From JBAXAM01 sp964565935 (GTDB taxonomy: Bacteria; Pseudomonadota; Gammaproteobacteria; UBA9339), in the NCBI GenBank assembly GCA_964565935.1, contig CAZMGW010000015.1:1-28853 (forward strand): a stretch of DNA of 28,853 nucleotides, in the 5' to 3' direction. Made by a program: the position numbers and the translations under genes. The notes beneath the pieces are model-generated. The model saw only the letters and a list, made by a program, of their open reading frames with translations. It did not search any database and was not told where the DNA came from. This document shows positions 8,453 to 16,009 of this stretch, one piece after another. How positions within the stretch are numbered: the stretch's first letter is position 1; every line of letters begins with the position of its first letter.

Positions 8453-9349
8453 ATGAATATAGGAATTTTGTACGCCATTGGCGCAAATGTTATGTGGGGA
8501 TTGCTTCCAGTGTACTGGAAATTGCTCCGCCATGTTCCTTCGCTACAACTGCTTAGCCATCGAATTGTTTGGTCATTTGTTTCACTGATCTTACTTATCT
8601 TATTATTGCGCCAATGGAAAAGCTTTTACCGTGCAGTCAAACGGCCGAAAGTTTTATTTGTTTACTCGGTTGCCGCCGTCATGGTTAGCATTAATTGGTT
8701 GGTTTATATTTGGGCCGTTAATGCTGGTTTTATTATTGAAGCCAGTCTCGGGTATTTTATGTGCCCGCTGGTTAGCGTATTAATGGGCGTATTATTTTTA
8801 CGCGAAAAACTGCGGCCAGCCCAATGGATTGCCGTTGGATTAGCTGGCGCAGCAGTTGTTTATTTAATCGTTTTTTCCGGTCAAGTGCTATGGATTGGTT
8901 TAATATTAGCGGTTTCTTTTTCTGGTTATGGTTTAATCAAAAAGGTTGCTCCACTCAATTCGTTTCACGGTTTAACCCTAGAAACTGCCATATTATCTTT
9001 GGCGGCCATGTTTTACCTGTTTTACGTGGAAAGGTCAGGCGGTGGTGCACTATTTCATGTTAATCTTACAACCGATGTTCTGTTGATTGGCTGTGGATTA
9101 GTAACCACCATACCGTTACTGATGTTCGCTTCTGCGGTACGGCGCGCTGACCTTTCATTAGTGGGATTTTTGCAATATATATGTCCAACATTGCAATTTT
9201 TAATTGGCAAGTTTGTTTATCAAGAAACATTTACTTCGATTCAGTTCATCGGTTTTGGTGTCATATGGTTAGCATTGGCTATTTTTATAACAGAAGGGAT
9301 TGTGATTTATTATAAAAAATCCGATAATCAGTCCGTAACTTTTCTTTAA
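8453..9349 (+). CDS. rarD: RarD-like EamA-family permease (drug/metabolite transporter superfamily)
   Basis: A 298-residue inner-membrane protein with about ten predicted transmembrane helices in two EamA repeats. The start MNIGILYAIGANVMWGLLPVYW, the sequence HRIVWSF, and the stretch INWLVYIWAVNAGFIIEASLGYF are characteristic of the RarD group, named for predicted chloramphenicol sensitivity. Substrates are not established for most members, and amino acid or metabolite export is the usual guess. Its length matches the family (about 295). No clear Shine-Dalgarno sequence precedes the ATG. It is a single gene flanked by two copies of a degenerate 37-bp repeat. Confidence 0.9.
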   Translation: MNIGILYAIGANVMWGLLPVYWKLLRHVPSLQLLSHRIVWSFVSLILLILLLRQWKSFYRAVKRPKVLFVYSVAAVMVSINWLVYIWAVNAGFIIEASLGYFMCPLVSVLMGVLFLREKLRPAQWIAVGLAGAAVVYLIVFSGQVLWIGLILAVSFSGYGLIKKVAPLNSFHGLTLETAILSLAAMFYLFYVERSGGGALFHVNLTTDVLLIGCGLVTTIPLLMFASAVRRADLSLVGFLQYICPTLQFLIGKFVYQETFTSIQFIGFGVIWLALAIFITEGIVIYYKKSDNQSVTFL

Positions 9350-9364
9350 AAAGTGGTCAAGGCA

Positions 9365-9401
9365 TTACGATCAACAGCAGAAAGTGGACTTTTAGTTTAG
9401 T
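9365..9401. repeat. Degenerate 37-bp repeat, copy B, downstream of rarD
   Basis: It begins TTACGATCAACAGCAGAAAG and is the second member of the direct repeat pair with 8224-8260. It occupies most of the gap between rarD and the DUF1653 gene. Confidence 0.6.
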
Positions 9402-9424
9402 TTTTAAGTTGTGAGTTGACGGAT

Positions 9425-9661
9425 TTATTTAAATCTCGGAATCTTTTGGCCATTATAAAAAACAGTACCAAAAAACACCTCTTTTGGCCTAACCCACATT
9501 TGATTATCACCATATAAAGCTTTATACACTACCAACTCTTCATTGGTTTCAGTATGACGAGCAGAACCAACTATTTCATAAAATTGTTTGGTTTTATAAT
9601 GCTGATATTTTTTATGTGGAACACCATCGTTTTGTATTTGCATTTTGTCTATATCTTTCAT
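9425..9661 (-). CDS. DUF1653 domain protein
   Basis: A 78-residue protein that is essentially one DUF1653 domain. The family landmarks are KYQHYKTKQFYEIVGSARHT, ELVVYKALYG and MWVRPKEVFF. The fold is a small beta-rich module with no established biochemical role. The start is the ATG at 9659-9661. It lies convergent to rarD and is the last chromosomal gene before the integrated element. Confidence 0.85.
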   Translation of the reverse strand: MKDIDKMQIQNDGVPHKKYQHYKTKQFYEIVGSARHTETNEELVVYKALYGDNQMWVRPKEVFFGTVFYNGQKIPRFK

Positions 9662-9807
9662 TTAATAGATATCCATGGCTAAAACTGTGGTTCCCTTTGC
9701 CGAATTTTGCAACCGCCTACGAGCGTTTCTCAGCGAGGGTACAGGAAGGGCCCGAATAATATGATTTGAGGGAATCAAGAGACCCAAGAGGAAAACCACA
9801 ACAGTAT

Positions 9808-9858
9808 TGGTGGGCCGTCCGCGACTTGAACGCGGGACCAACGGATTAAAAGTCGGTT
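9808..9858 (-). other. Truncated tRNA-Lys(TTT) 3' fragment: left attachment site (att) of the integrated element
   Basis: Read on the minus strand, this is the 3' two-thirds of a tRNA-Lys. It has anticodon loop CTTTTAA (9846-9852, anticodon at 9848-9850), 3' anticodon stem TCCGT, variable TGGTC, T arm CCGCG-TTCAAGT-CGCGG (9819-9835), acceptor strand ACGGCCC (9812-9818) and ACCA (9808-9811). The 5' half is missing: the 5' anticodon strand already mismatches at 9855 and no D arm follows. Such a partial tRNA beside a tyrosine integrase is the usual junction left by integration into a tRNA 3' end. Identity, and so the core, probably ends near 9854. The intact gene is expected at the far end, outside this window. 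Confidence 0.85.
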
Positions 9859-9921
9859 GGAATAGCCGTTTCGTGTCGTTTCATAATGCCCCAGTAAATC
9901 CCTGAGATAGTGTAAATGAGT

Positions 9922-9950
9922 TTGTTTTTACAGTATTTTCAGGCTATAAT
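9922..9950 (+). promoter_or_regulatory. Candidate promoter of the integrase gene
   Basis: TTGTTT (9922-9927), a 17-base spacer, then a consensus TATAAT (9945-9950), 88 bases upstream of the integrase ATG. Confidence 0.5.
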
Positions 9951-9994
9951 TTAAGCCATAGTGTATCACGGTGTTTCATATATTGCAAAGTTTT

Positions 9995-10017
9995 AGAGGA
10001 ACCACGAGAGGAACCAC
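9995..10017 (+). repeat. Two 11-bp direct repeats near the att site
   Basis: AGAGGAACCAC occurs at 9995-10005 and 10007-10017. Short direct repeats between att and an integrase gene may be arm-type binding sites for the integrase or its excisionase. Two copies alone are weak evidence. Confidence 0.4.
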
Positions 10018-10038
10018 CAACATACCAGAGAGGGACAA

Positions 10039-11223
10039 ATGTATTTTACAGATAGATTAATTAAGAACCTAAAACCCAAGAAAACCCCTTTCGATTTACG
10101 TGAAAAAAGTGGTCACGGTTTTGCAGTAAGAATTATGCCAAGCGGGCATAAGTCATGGCTTTTTTTCTACCATTTTAATGGTAAAAAACAACGTATGACT
10201 TTAGGAGCTTATCCCACCATAAGTTTAGCCGAAGCACATGAGCTTCATAGAAAGGCAATTAAATGTTTAGCAAATGATAAAAATCCAATAATTGAACAAC
10301 AAAAAACAAAAGTAGAAGCGCGTACAGCTAACTCTGTAAATGACTTGATCGAAGAATACTTAGAAAAGTGGGCAAAACCGCGTAAACGTACTTGGCAAGA
10401 AGATGAACGTATCTTAAAAAAAGATGTGGTACCTACAATAGGCAGGTATAAGGCAAAGGATGTTACTAAAAAAGACATTCTTTCAATCTTAGATCAAGTT
10501 ATGAATCGTGGTGCGACAACTACCTGTAACAGAACGTTGGCTGTTATACGCCGTATGTTTAATTTTGCTGTTGAGCGTGACATTATTTCAATTACTCCCT
10601 GTTATGGTATCAGAGCATTAATTAAAGAAAATCGCCGAGATCGCGTGCTTTCTAGCGAAGAAATAAAAATATTTTGGCACAGTTTAGAAGATGCCAATAT
10701 GTTTGAGGCCACCAGATTGGTGCTTAAATTACAGTTGGTTACGGCGCAACGCAAGGGTGAAGTAATTAGCGCTGAGTGGAATGAATTTGACTTAAACAAA
10801 GGTTGGTGGACAATCCCAGCAAGTAAATCAAAAAATAGTAATAATCATTTAGTACCCCTTTCTAAATTGGCATTAGAGTTATTGAAAAAACTAAAAGCTT
10901 TATCTGGCGATTCTAAGTGGCTATTTCCCTCACCTATTGGCGATAGCCACATTATTCCCACTGCCGTCAACCACGCGATTAGAAAAAATATTAAAAAATT
11001 TGAAGAGATTAAATCGTTTACTCCACATGATCTAAGGCGTACTGCAGCTAGCCATATGACTGCTTTAGGAGTTCCACGCTTAGTTGTTAGCAAGCTTCTC
11101 AATCATGTTGAAAATAGTGTAACTGCTATCTATGATCGCCATACCTATGACAAGGAAAAACGAAAGGCGGTTGATATTTGGGGTAATAAACTCAAAGATA
11201 TACTATCTGATAAGGTTGATTAG
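10039..11223 (+). CDS. int: P4-type tyrosine recombinase (site-specific integrase)
   Basis: A 394-residue integrase with the three-part layout of island and ICE integrases: N-terminal arm-binding DUF4102 domain (about 1-85, MPSGHKSWLFFYHFNGKK), core-binding SAM-like domain (about 95-190) and catalytic domain (about 200-380). The catalytic set is visible: Arg238 (TAQRKGEV), His330 and Arg333 (HDLRRTAASHM), His356 (LLNHVENS) and the nucleophile Tyr365 (AIYDRH). It should catalyse integration into and excision from the tRNA-Lys 3' end seen just upstream. A GAGAGGG Shine-Dalgarno precedes the ATG. The gene ends 13 bases before a perfect 22-bp palindrome. Confidence 0.95.
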   Translation: MYFTDRLIKNLKPKKTPFDLREKSGHGFAVRIMPSGHKSWLFFYHFNGKKQRMTLGAYPTISLAEAHELHRKAIKCLANDKNPIIEQQKTKVEARTANSVNDLIEEYLEKWAKPRKRTWQEDERILKKDVVPTIGRYKAKDVTKKDILSILDQVMNRGATTTCNRTLAVIRRMFNFAVERDIISITPCYGIRALIKENRRDRVLSSEEIKIFWHSLEDANMFEATRLVLKLQLVTAQRKGEVISAEWNEFDLNKGWWTIPASKSKNSNNHLVPLSKLALELLKKLKALSGDSKWLFPSPIGDSHIIPTAVNHAIRKNIKKFEEIKSFTPHDLRRTAASHMTALGVPRLVVSKLLNHVENSVTAIYDRHTYDKEKRKAVDIWGNKLKDILSDKVD

Positions 11224-11236
11224 TTATATTTTTTAC

Positions 11237-11258
11237 TTGGTAAAGAATTCTTTACCAA
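11237..11258. promoter_or_regulatory. Perfect 22-bp palindrome after the integrase gene (GTAAAG-N4-CTTTAC copy 1)
   Basis: The two 11-base arms (TTGGTAAAGAA and its complement) are exact. It could be a bidirectional terminator hairpin, although no T-run follows. The same core recurs at 23043-23058 and 23231-23246, which favours a protein-binding site. Confidence 0.55.
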
Positions 11259-11768
11259 CTTAAAAATGGTTGGTTTATTCATCAGCATCTAAATTATGAT
11301 ATGATTTTTGGCGGGGGCATGCTTTACGAAGTTTGGGCGCATGTTCCAACGTTTGCAATTAGCATGGTGCGGGATTGAATCCCGGCTTCAGCTTCAATAT
11401 TATCAAGTAGTTACAAGCCCCCCAAAGAGTAATTACTGACGGGGTAGCAAAATTAATGAATTTTAGAACCACTGTTTCTCCGTTACCACCTCACAGCTGT
11501 TAGCAGAGTAGCTCGGGCGCCACAGAATTATTTACAGACTCTTGCAAATATGCTTATACGATTGTCTTTGGCAATGATATTTAAATTGGAGGCTCTGCCC
11601 CATATTTGACTCCGGCGTATCGCCACTTTTAGATCCGTTGTGGCACTTACTCTGAGCTACCACGACGTGAAAGGTGGCGATAACCAGTAATCTCATGATC
11701 GCTCTCGTACGTGTTACCCTTCTGTTCATGAATAGGAGGATAACTTCTCTCTTATACACTTCTTTAAC
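11259..11768. other. Unassigned 510-base stretch with RNA-like hairpins; no convincing gene
   Basis: A possible -10 box TATGAT (11295-11300) is followed by GGGGCATG (11314-11321), which pairs with CATGTTCC (11340-11347) with two G-U pairs. A 15-base hairpin CGGGATTGAATCCCG follows at 11370-11384. Together these might be a small structured RNA, but there is no known family to name. On the minus strand, 11588-11601 reads GGGGCAGAGCCTCC, a string I associate with domain I of group II introns near their reverse transcriptase gene. No reverse transcriptase is present, so a remnant is the most that can be claimed. Confidence 0.3.
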
Positions 11769-11969
11769 TTACAGTAGTCTTCGATATGGCACTAGAATCA
11801 CCTCCTGATTTGCATTTCTTCTACAACATCTTATTATTTCAATTGTCAATGGTACGGCAGCCGCTATAAGACCAACTACAGCTGTAGTAAGCGCCACCCC
11901 TGCTACAATAGCTTCGACGCAACCACCAGAAATATTTTCTACTTCTTTTTGGTTTAGTTCAGTAATCAT
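11769..11969 (-). CDS. Double-glycine leader peptide (class II bacteriocin/microcin-like precursor)
   Basis: A 66-residue peptide starting at the ATG at 11967-11969, chosen because GGAGG lies eight bases upstream. A longer frame from GTG at 11984 would start inside that ribosome site. The leader MITELNQKEVENISGG (1-16) matches the consensus of peptides cut after Gly-Gly by C39-peptidase ABC exporters: ELxxxEVxxISGG. The 50-residue core is one hydrophobic helix (Ala/Val/Leu/Ile-rich, about 17-46) with Cys17, a Cys-Cys pair at 48-49, then a basic tail (RRNANQ, YRRLL). Such cores are bacteriocins, microcins or signalling peptides. No exporter, immunity gene or modifying enzyme is seen nearby. 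An AGGAGG string lies inside the 3' end and has no obvious use. It is divergent from the large HTH/TIR-like/NB-ARC gene. Confidence 0.75.
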   Translation of the reverse strand: MITELNQKEVENISGGCVEAIVAGVALTTAVVGLIAAAVPLTIEIIRCCRRNANQEVILVPYRRLL

Positions 11970-12109
11970 GATATTTTCCTCCACTAAATAAAATTAAAAC
12001 AAGTTGTTCGTAGACGTAGATAGATCCGTATGATCTTACCTTGCTACAAAAACGAGGATATTATGAAAATTTTGGTTTAACTATCCTAAAAATATATGTA
12101 GGCAATGTC

Positions 12110-12128
12110 CTAGGTAAAAAACACCTAG
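12110..12128. promoter_or_regulatory. Inverted repeat in the divergent region (candidate operator or hairpin)
   Basis: CTAGGT (12110-12115) and ACCTAG (12123-12128) are separated by seven A-rich bases. The repeat lies between the double-glycine peptide and the HTH-containing regulator, where an operator for that regulator would be expected. A weak terminator-like hairpin is the alternative, since CTTTT follows. Confidence 0.35.
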
Positions 12129-12202
12129 CTTTTGTACTGGCTTTTGTATATGAAATAATTTAGAGTGGATTAGCATTTTTTGCGGCTTGCCGCGAAGACA
12201 TT

Positions 12203-12345
12203 GTGCACTATGCATGATGCGCTTCTAGGGGGGTGAAAATCCTATGTTTGCCGTGAAAGCTAGAAAAATAATCGTGTCCATCGTGTGGCAGAATCCGAAA
12301 GAGGCTGATGACGAACGGAAACCAAATTGCAATAGAGGTTTCTTG
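12203..12345 (+). other. Possible group II intron 5' remnant or structured leader RNA
   Basis: The segment starts GTGCAC and contains the hairpin-forming AGGGGGGTGAAAATCCT, then GAATCCGAAAGAGGCTGATG and ACGAACGGAAACC. This composition and order remind me of the 5' domain I of bacterial group II introns (5' GTGYG, GGGGTGAAAGTCCCC-type hairpin). The fifth base is not G, and neither domain V nor a reverse transcriptase is present. If not an intron remnant, it is a GC-richer structured leader of the following gene, ending a few bases before its start. Confidence 0.3.
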
Positions 12346-12349
12346 AAAG

Positions 12350-15300
12350 ATGGAAATTAAACAACAAGGGTATAAAAATACGGAAATTATTTCTATAGGA
12401 GATACGTATTCTGCATGCTTAAAAACAATAAACAATATAAGCTTTACCGGCAGAGAAATCGATATAACAGCATGTCTACTTAACGGAAGGTCTTCAAAAA
12501 AAACAGCTTCTTTTCTGTCAATTTCACCTAAAACCGTTGAAATTCATATTCGTAATATCATGTTAAAACTAGGATGTAATTCTAGGGAAAGCATAATTGA
12601 TTTTGTAGAGAAATCTAACAAATTTGTACTTTTTAGAGGTCATTATTCAAACCTACTAATTAAGGCAACATTTGAACTGGAGTTAAAAAAGCTCTTGGTG
12701 TTAGTGAAGAATAACACTAACTGCATAATTTTCTATTATAAACATCAAAGAACTAAAGATTTATTCGTTTATGAATTAGAGAAACATTTAAATATTGCTG
12801 GGATCAAGACGTGCAGTAAAGCGTGGGAAAAAGATAAATCTGCAAATTTTCTGACCAACAAAGAAGGAACCGAACAAACAGACAGTATTATCTATGTTAT
12901 GTCCAATGAGTTTGCAGAGCGACTTAAAACAATTAAATATGAAATAGAAGAAGAAGTCTCTACATTAATACCTACACTTAAGAAAAATCCAAACCCAATT
13001 ATTTTTCTTTTATCAAATAATAAAATTTTTCCAGACCTCAATAAAAAATTATCTGATTTCATATATATAGATTTAACAGAACAAGAAAATTACTATTTTT
13101 TGTTTTTTGAGATATTAAAGAAAGTATTGCTTACCAATAACATTAATAAAAATCTTGATAACTTTAAGAGACAGTATGAAACATTGGTTGTGCATTCTTC
13201 TACACAAAAATGGTCAGTAGAGCATGATTTATTAGTCAATAGCCCTAGTAAAGCCCCCTCAAACTCCACCAGCAAAATGACCATTCTCGGCTTACCCCCT
13301 CGTAACGGAAAATTCACAGGTCGTGAGGATGCTTTAGCGCAAATAAAGACACAACTCGATAGACAAAGAATTGGTGTAATAACACAAACCATTTCTGGAT
13401 TAGGAGGGGTTGGAAAAACTCAACTAGCAACAGAGTTTGCCTATCAAGTTGCTGAAAGTGATTATTACGAAGTTATTTTATGGATTAGCGCAGAAACCCT
13501 TAATTCGATAAATAATACCTATAGAGATTTTTCAAAATTTTTGCAAATTGATGTTAGGGGATTAAGCACAAACAAAATTCAAGCGTTAGTCCACCATGAA
13601 TTAGCTAAAAAACACAAAGGTTCTAATATTTTATTTATTTTAGATAATGTCTCAAACTACGACAGCATTCAATATTATACTCTGGAACTACATAAACACC
13701 TATTAACAAATTTTACGTTGCATATATTAATTACTTCTAGAAGTCAGCATTGGCCTGAAAAACCATTAATATTAGACACCTTTGCTCCACAAGAAGCATT
13801 GATGTTTGTCAAAAAACATCTTCCAGATGAAGATGAAAATTCAATTATTAAATTAGCTGAAACCCTACATTATTTTCCATTAGCATTAAATCAAGCAACA
13901 GCTTATATAAAAAAACACACAAATGTCGACGATTATTTAGAATTATATGCAACCAAGAAAAAGGATTATTTGGATAAATTTCCAGAGGATATAAATCAAT
14001 ATACTGAATCATTATGGAAAACATGGGATATAGCCTTAATCAAATTAAGTAATGCCGCTAAAGAAATGCTTTTTATTGCAAGCTATCTTTATCCAGACGA
14101 TATCTCAATTACATTTTTTGATAATTTGGCTGTAGAGGAAAGGGGAAATATAATAGAAAATTTACGCAAATACTCCTTTATAACTCTAATAAATAATAAC
14201 AAGTCGTTTAAACTCCATAGATTATTACAAGAGGTTGTCAGAATGACTATTATTTCTGACTCTAAGGATAATATAAAACCCCCAGAGGATGGTTCTGTTA
14301 AGAAAAATTTTTATGTATTAAACAAGGCAATAAATTTACTTAAAAACAAATTTACGTTCAGCTATGCAAAGCATGATAAATGGAATTTGTGTTGTCAATA
14401 TGTAATGCATGCGCAATCATTGGCAGAGCAGGCAATAAACATCGGAAATGGGTGTTTTCATACAGGAATTCAATTATATGCTGAGGTGGCGATGTACTTA
14501 ACGCATGTCCAGCAAGACAATAACAATGCCAGGCAAGCATGGGAAAAAATATTAACTCTAGCGGAGCGACATTACAGTAAAGATAAATCTTTTGTATTAG
14601 TGTTAGCTAATATTTATACGCATTTGGGCTTTGTTATGCGGCAAATAGGCAATATAGATCTAACAATAAAATATTTGGAAAAAGCAATTTTAATTTATAA
14701 ATCTAAAACACCAGATATCTCAGTAAACATGGAAAAATTATTAACTTACTTAAGATGGGATCAAATTGTATCATCGAATGATGGGATAAAATATGATCAT
14801 AGTTTTACCCTGTTAATTTGGGGACTATTTAAACATGATTTGGCGGATTTTAGAGCCGCTAAAGATGCTTATGAACAAGCGCTTGAAATACTCAGTAAAT
14901 GTAAAATAGTAAATTCTATAATGCTTTCTAAAGTTTCTTTGTTGCAAAATCTTGGTAAATTATATAGATATTGCGGAGACATTAAGAAAGCTAAAAATGT
15001 ATTAAACACCGCTAAAATAATTGTTGACGATAATTTTCCAAATCACCTAGAACAAGCATACGTATATGAACGCATTGCTAGCTTATTATATTATATGGGG
15101 ATGTGCGAGGAAGCAAAGGAAAATTTAGAAAAATGCTTGAAGATTAGACTTTCTATACACTCCAAAGATCATTATAGAATAGGACTTGCTAAATCTATAT
15201 TAGGACTAATATTATGTGCAAGCAATTGCCTAGATGAGGGCATTGCTAATTTAAAGCAAGCAGAAATTATATATAAAAATTTTGAAGAAAATCATATTCG

Positions 15301-15754
15301 CTTTGTATTTCTTTATATAAATACAAGCTACGCATTTGAAATGCACAAAGAATATGATAACGCATTGCAATATCTTATAAAAGCACAACGACTCGCAATA
15401 AAGCATTGGGGAGAAAAATCAAGTATCATTTTATCATATCATTTAACCCCAACTGAGAAATTTTCATCTTTAGAAACTTCTGAAAAAAATATAAATTATT
15501 ATACACAAGCTCTTGAATTAACAAAAAAGTTATTTGGTAGACATCATATTAGAGTGGCACGGTATTGTTATATATTGGGACGGATTTTTGAAAATGTCCA
15601 GAATAAAGACAAGGCAAGGCGACATTATCGAGAGTCTTTGAGTATAGCCAGTAAACAACATTTTAAAAACAAAATATTAGTCCTAGAACATCAAAAAAAT
15701 ATAGAAATTATTCAAGAACACTTAAGAAGAGTCTGCGATAGGGGAAATAACTAA
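12350..15754 (+). CDS. HTH (LuxR-type)/TIR-like/NB-ARC/TPR STAND protein
   Basis: A 1134-residue multidomain signalling ATPase. Residues 32-88 form a LuxR/FixJ-type helix-turn-helix (FTGREIDITACLLNGRSSKK, SPKTVEIHIRNIMLKLG). Residues about 122-262 look like a TIR domain: a beta strand CIIFYYKHQRTKDLFVYELE, then GIKTC, DSIIYVMSNEFAER, EIEEEVSTLIP, NPIIFLLS and a final helix. The NB-ARC module starts at PPRNGKFTGRED (316-327), with P-loop GLGGVGKT (350-357), Walker B NILFILDNV (426-434), sensor-like LITSRSQ (460-466) and HYFPLAL (507-513). From about 690 onward the protein is helical with TPR-like pairs (LGFVMRQIGNIDLTIKYLEK and similar). STAND proteins keep an inactive ATP-bound state until the repeat domain senses a ligand. 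The N-terminus suggests output on DNA and perhaps TIR chemistry. No strong Shine-Dalgarno is seen. It is AT-richer than the chromosomal genes. Confidence 0.85.
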   Translation: MEIKQQGYKNTEIISIGDTYSACLKTINNISFTGREIDITACLLNGRSSKKTASFLSISPKTVEIHIRNIMLKLGCNSRESIIDFVEKSNKFVLFRGHYSNLLIKATFELELKKLLVLVKNNTNCIIFYYKHQRTKDLFVYELEKHLNIAGIKTCSKAWEKDKSANFLTNKEGTEQTDSIIYVMSNEFAERLKTIKYEIEEEVSTLIPTLKKNPNPIIFLLSNNKIFPDLNKKLSDFIYIDLTEQENYYFLFFEILKKVLLTNNINKNLDNFKRQYETLVVHSSTQKWSVEHDLLVNSPSKAPSNSTSKMTILGLPPRNGKFTGREDALAQIKTQLDRQRIGVITQTISGLGGVGKTQLATEFAYQVAESDYYEVILWISAETLNSINNTYRDFSKFLQIDVRGLSTNKIQALVHHELAKKHKGSNILFILDNVSNYDSIQYYTLELHKHLLTNFTLHILITSRSQHWPEKPLILDTFAPQEALMFVKKHLPDEDENSIIKLAETLHYFPLALNQATAYIKKHTNVDDYLELYATKKKDYLDKFPEDINQYTESLWKTWDIALIKLSNAAKEMLFIASYLYPDDISITFFDNLAVEERGNIIENLRKYSFITLINNNKSFKLHRLLQEVVRMTIISDSKDNIKPPEDGSVKKNFYVLNKAINLLKNKFTFSYAKHDKWNLCCQYVMHAQSLAEQAINIGNGCFHTGIQLYAEVAMYLTHVQQDNNNARQAWEKILTLAERHYSKDKSFVLVLANIYTHLGFVMRQIGNIDLTIKYLEKAILIYKSKTPDISVNMEKLLTYLRWDQIVSSNDGIKYDHSFTLLIWGLFKHDLADFRAAKDAYEQALEILSKCKIVNSIMLSKVSLLQNLGKLYRYCGDIKKAKNVLNTAKIIVDDNFPNHLEQAYVYERIASLLYYMGMCEEAKENLEKCLKIRLSIHSKDHYRIGLAKSILGLILCASNCLDEGIANLKQAEIIYKNFEENHIRFVFLYINTSYAFEMHKEYDNALQYLIKAQRLAIKHWGEKSSIILSYHLTPTEKFSSLETSEKNINYYTQALELTKKLFGRHHIRVARYCYILGRIFENVQNKDKARRHYRESLSIASKQHFKNKILVLEHQKNIEIIQEHLRRVCDRGNN

Positions 15755-15802
15755 TTTCTACTTTTTGCTTGGTATTAGAGAGGCTAAAGCAAATGCGGTG
15801 GA

Positions 15803-16009
15803 TTGTCTGGTTGTATTAGGTTGTGTAATGGTCCCGAGTTAATTTCAAAAACATTAGCGAGTTGGGCGTTAAACAATCGAATTGAGTTAAAATTTACACA
15901 AAAAGGAAAGCCGATACAAAACGCCCACATCGAGTGGTTTAATGGAACATACCGAGAAGAAGTTTTAAGTTTATATTATTTTAATATTCTGGAAGAGGTT
16001 AGAGATAGA
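15803..16009 (+). pseudogene. Decayed IS3-type transposase C-terminal fragment
   Basis: The translation CNGPELISKTLASWALNN, then FTQKGKPIQNAHIEWFNGTY and REEVLSLYYFNILEE, is the end of an rve/IS3 OrfB integrase core. The second catalytic Asp of the usual DNGPE is Cys here and only the distal Glu (IEWFNG) remains. No start, upstream part or terminal repeat is visible. The fragment runs in frame into the amidase gene, so the open frame from 15803 is chimeric and probably not the real amidase start. Confidence 0.8.

Noticed and set aside
11365..11386. T-arm-like sequence (CGGGATTGAATCCCG) suggesting a tRNA or tmRNA 3' end
   Set aside because: No seven-base acceptor strand between the T arm and CCA on either strand, and no D or anticodon arm. 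It is better described as a simple hairpin.
11532..11759. Minus-strand frame of 75 codons starting GTG
   Set aside because: No family resemblance or ribosome site, odd composition, and it overlaps the intron-like segment.
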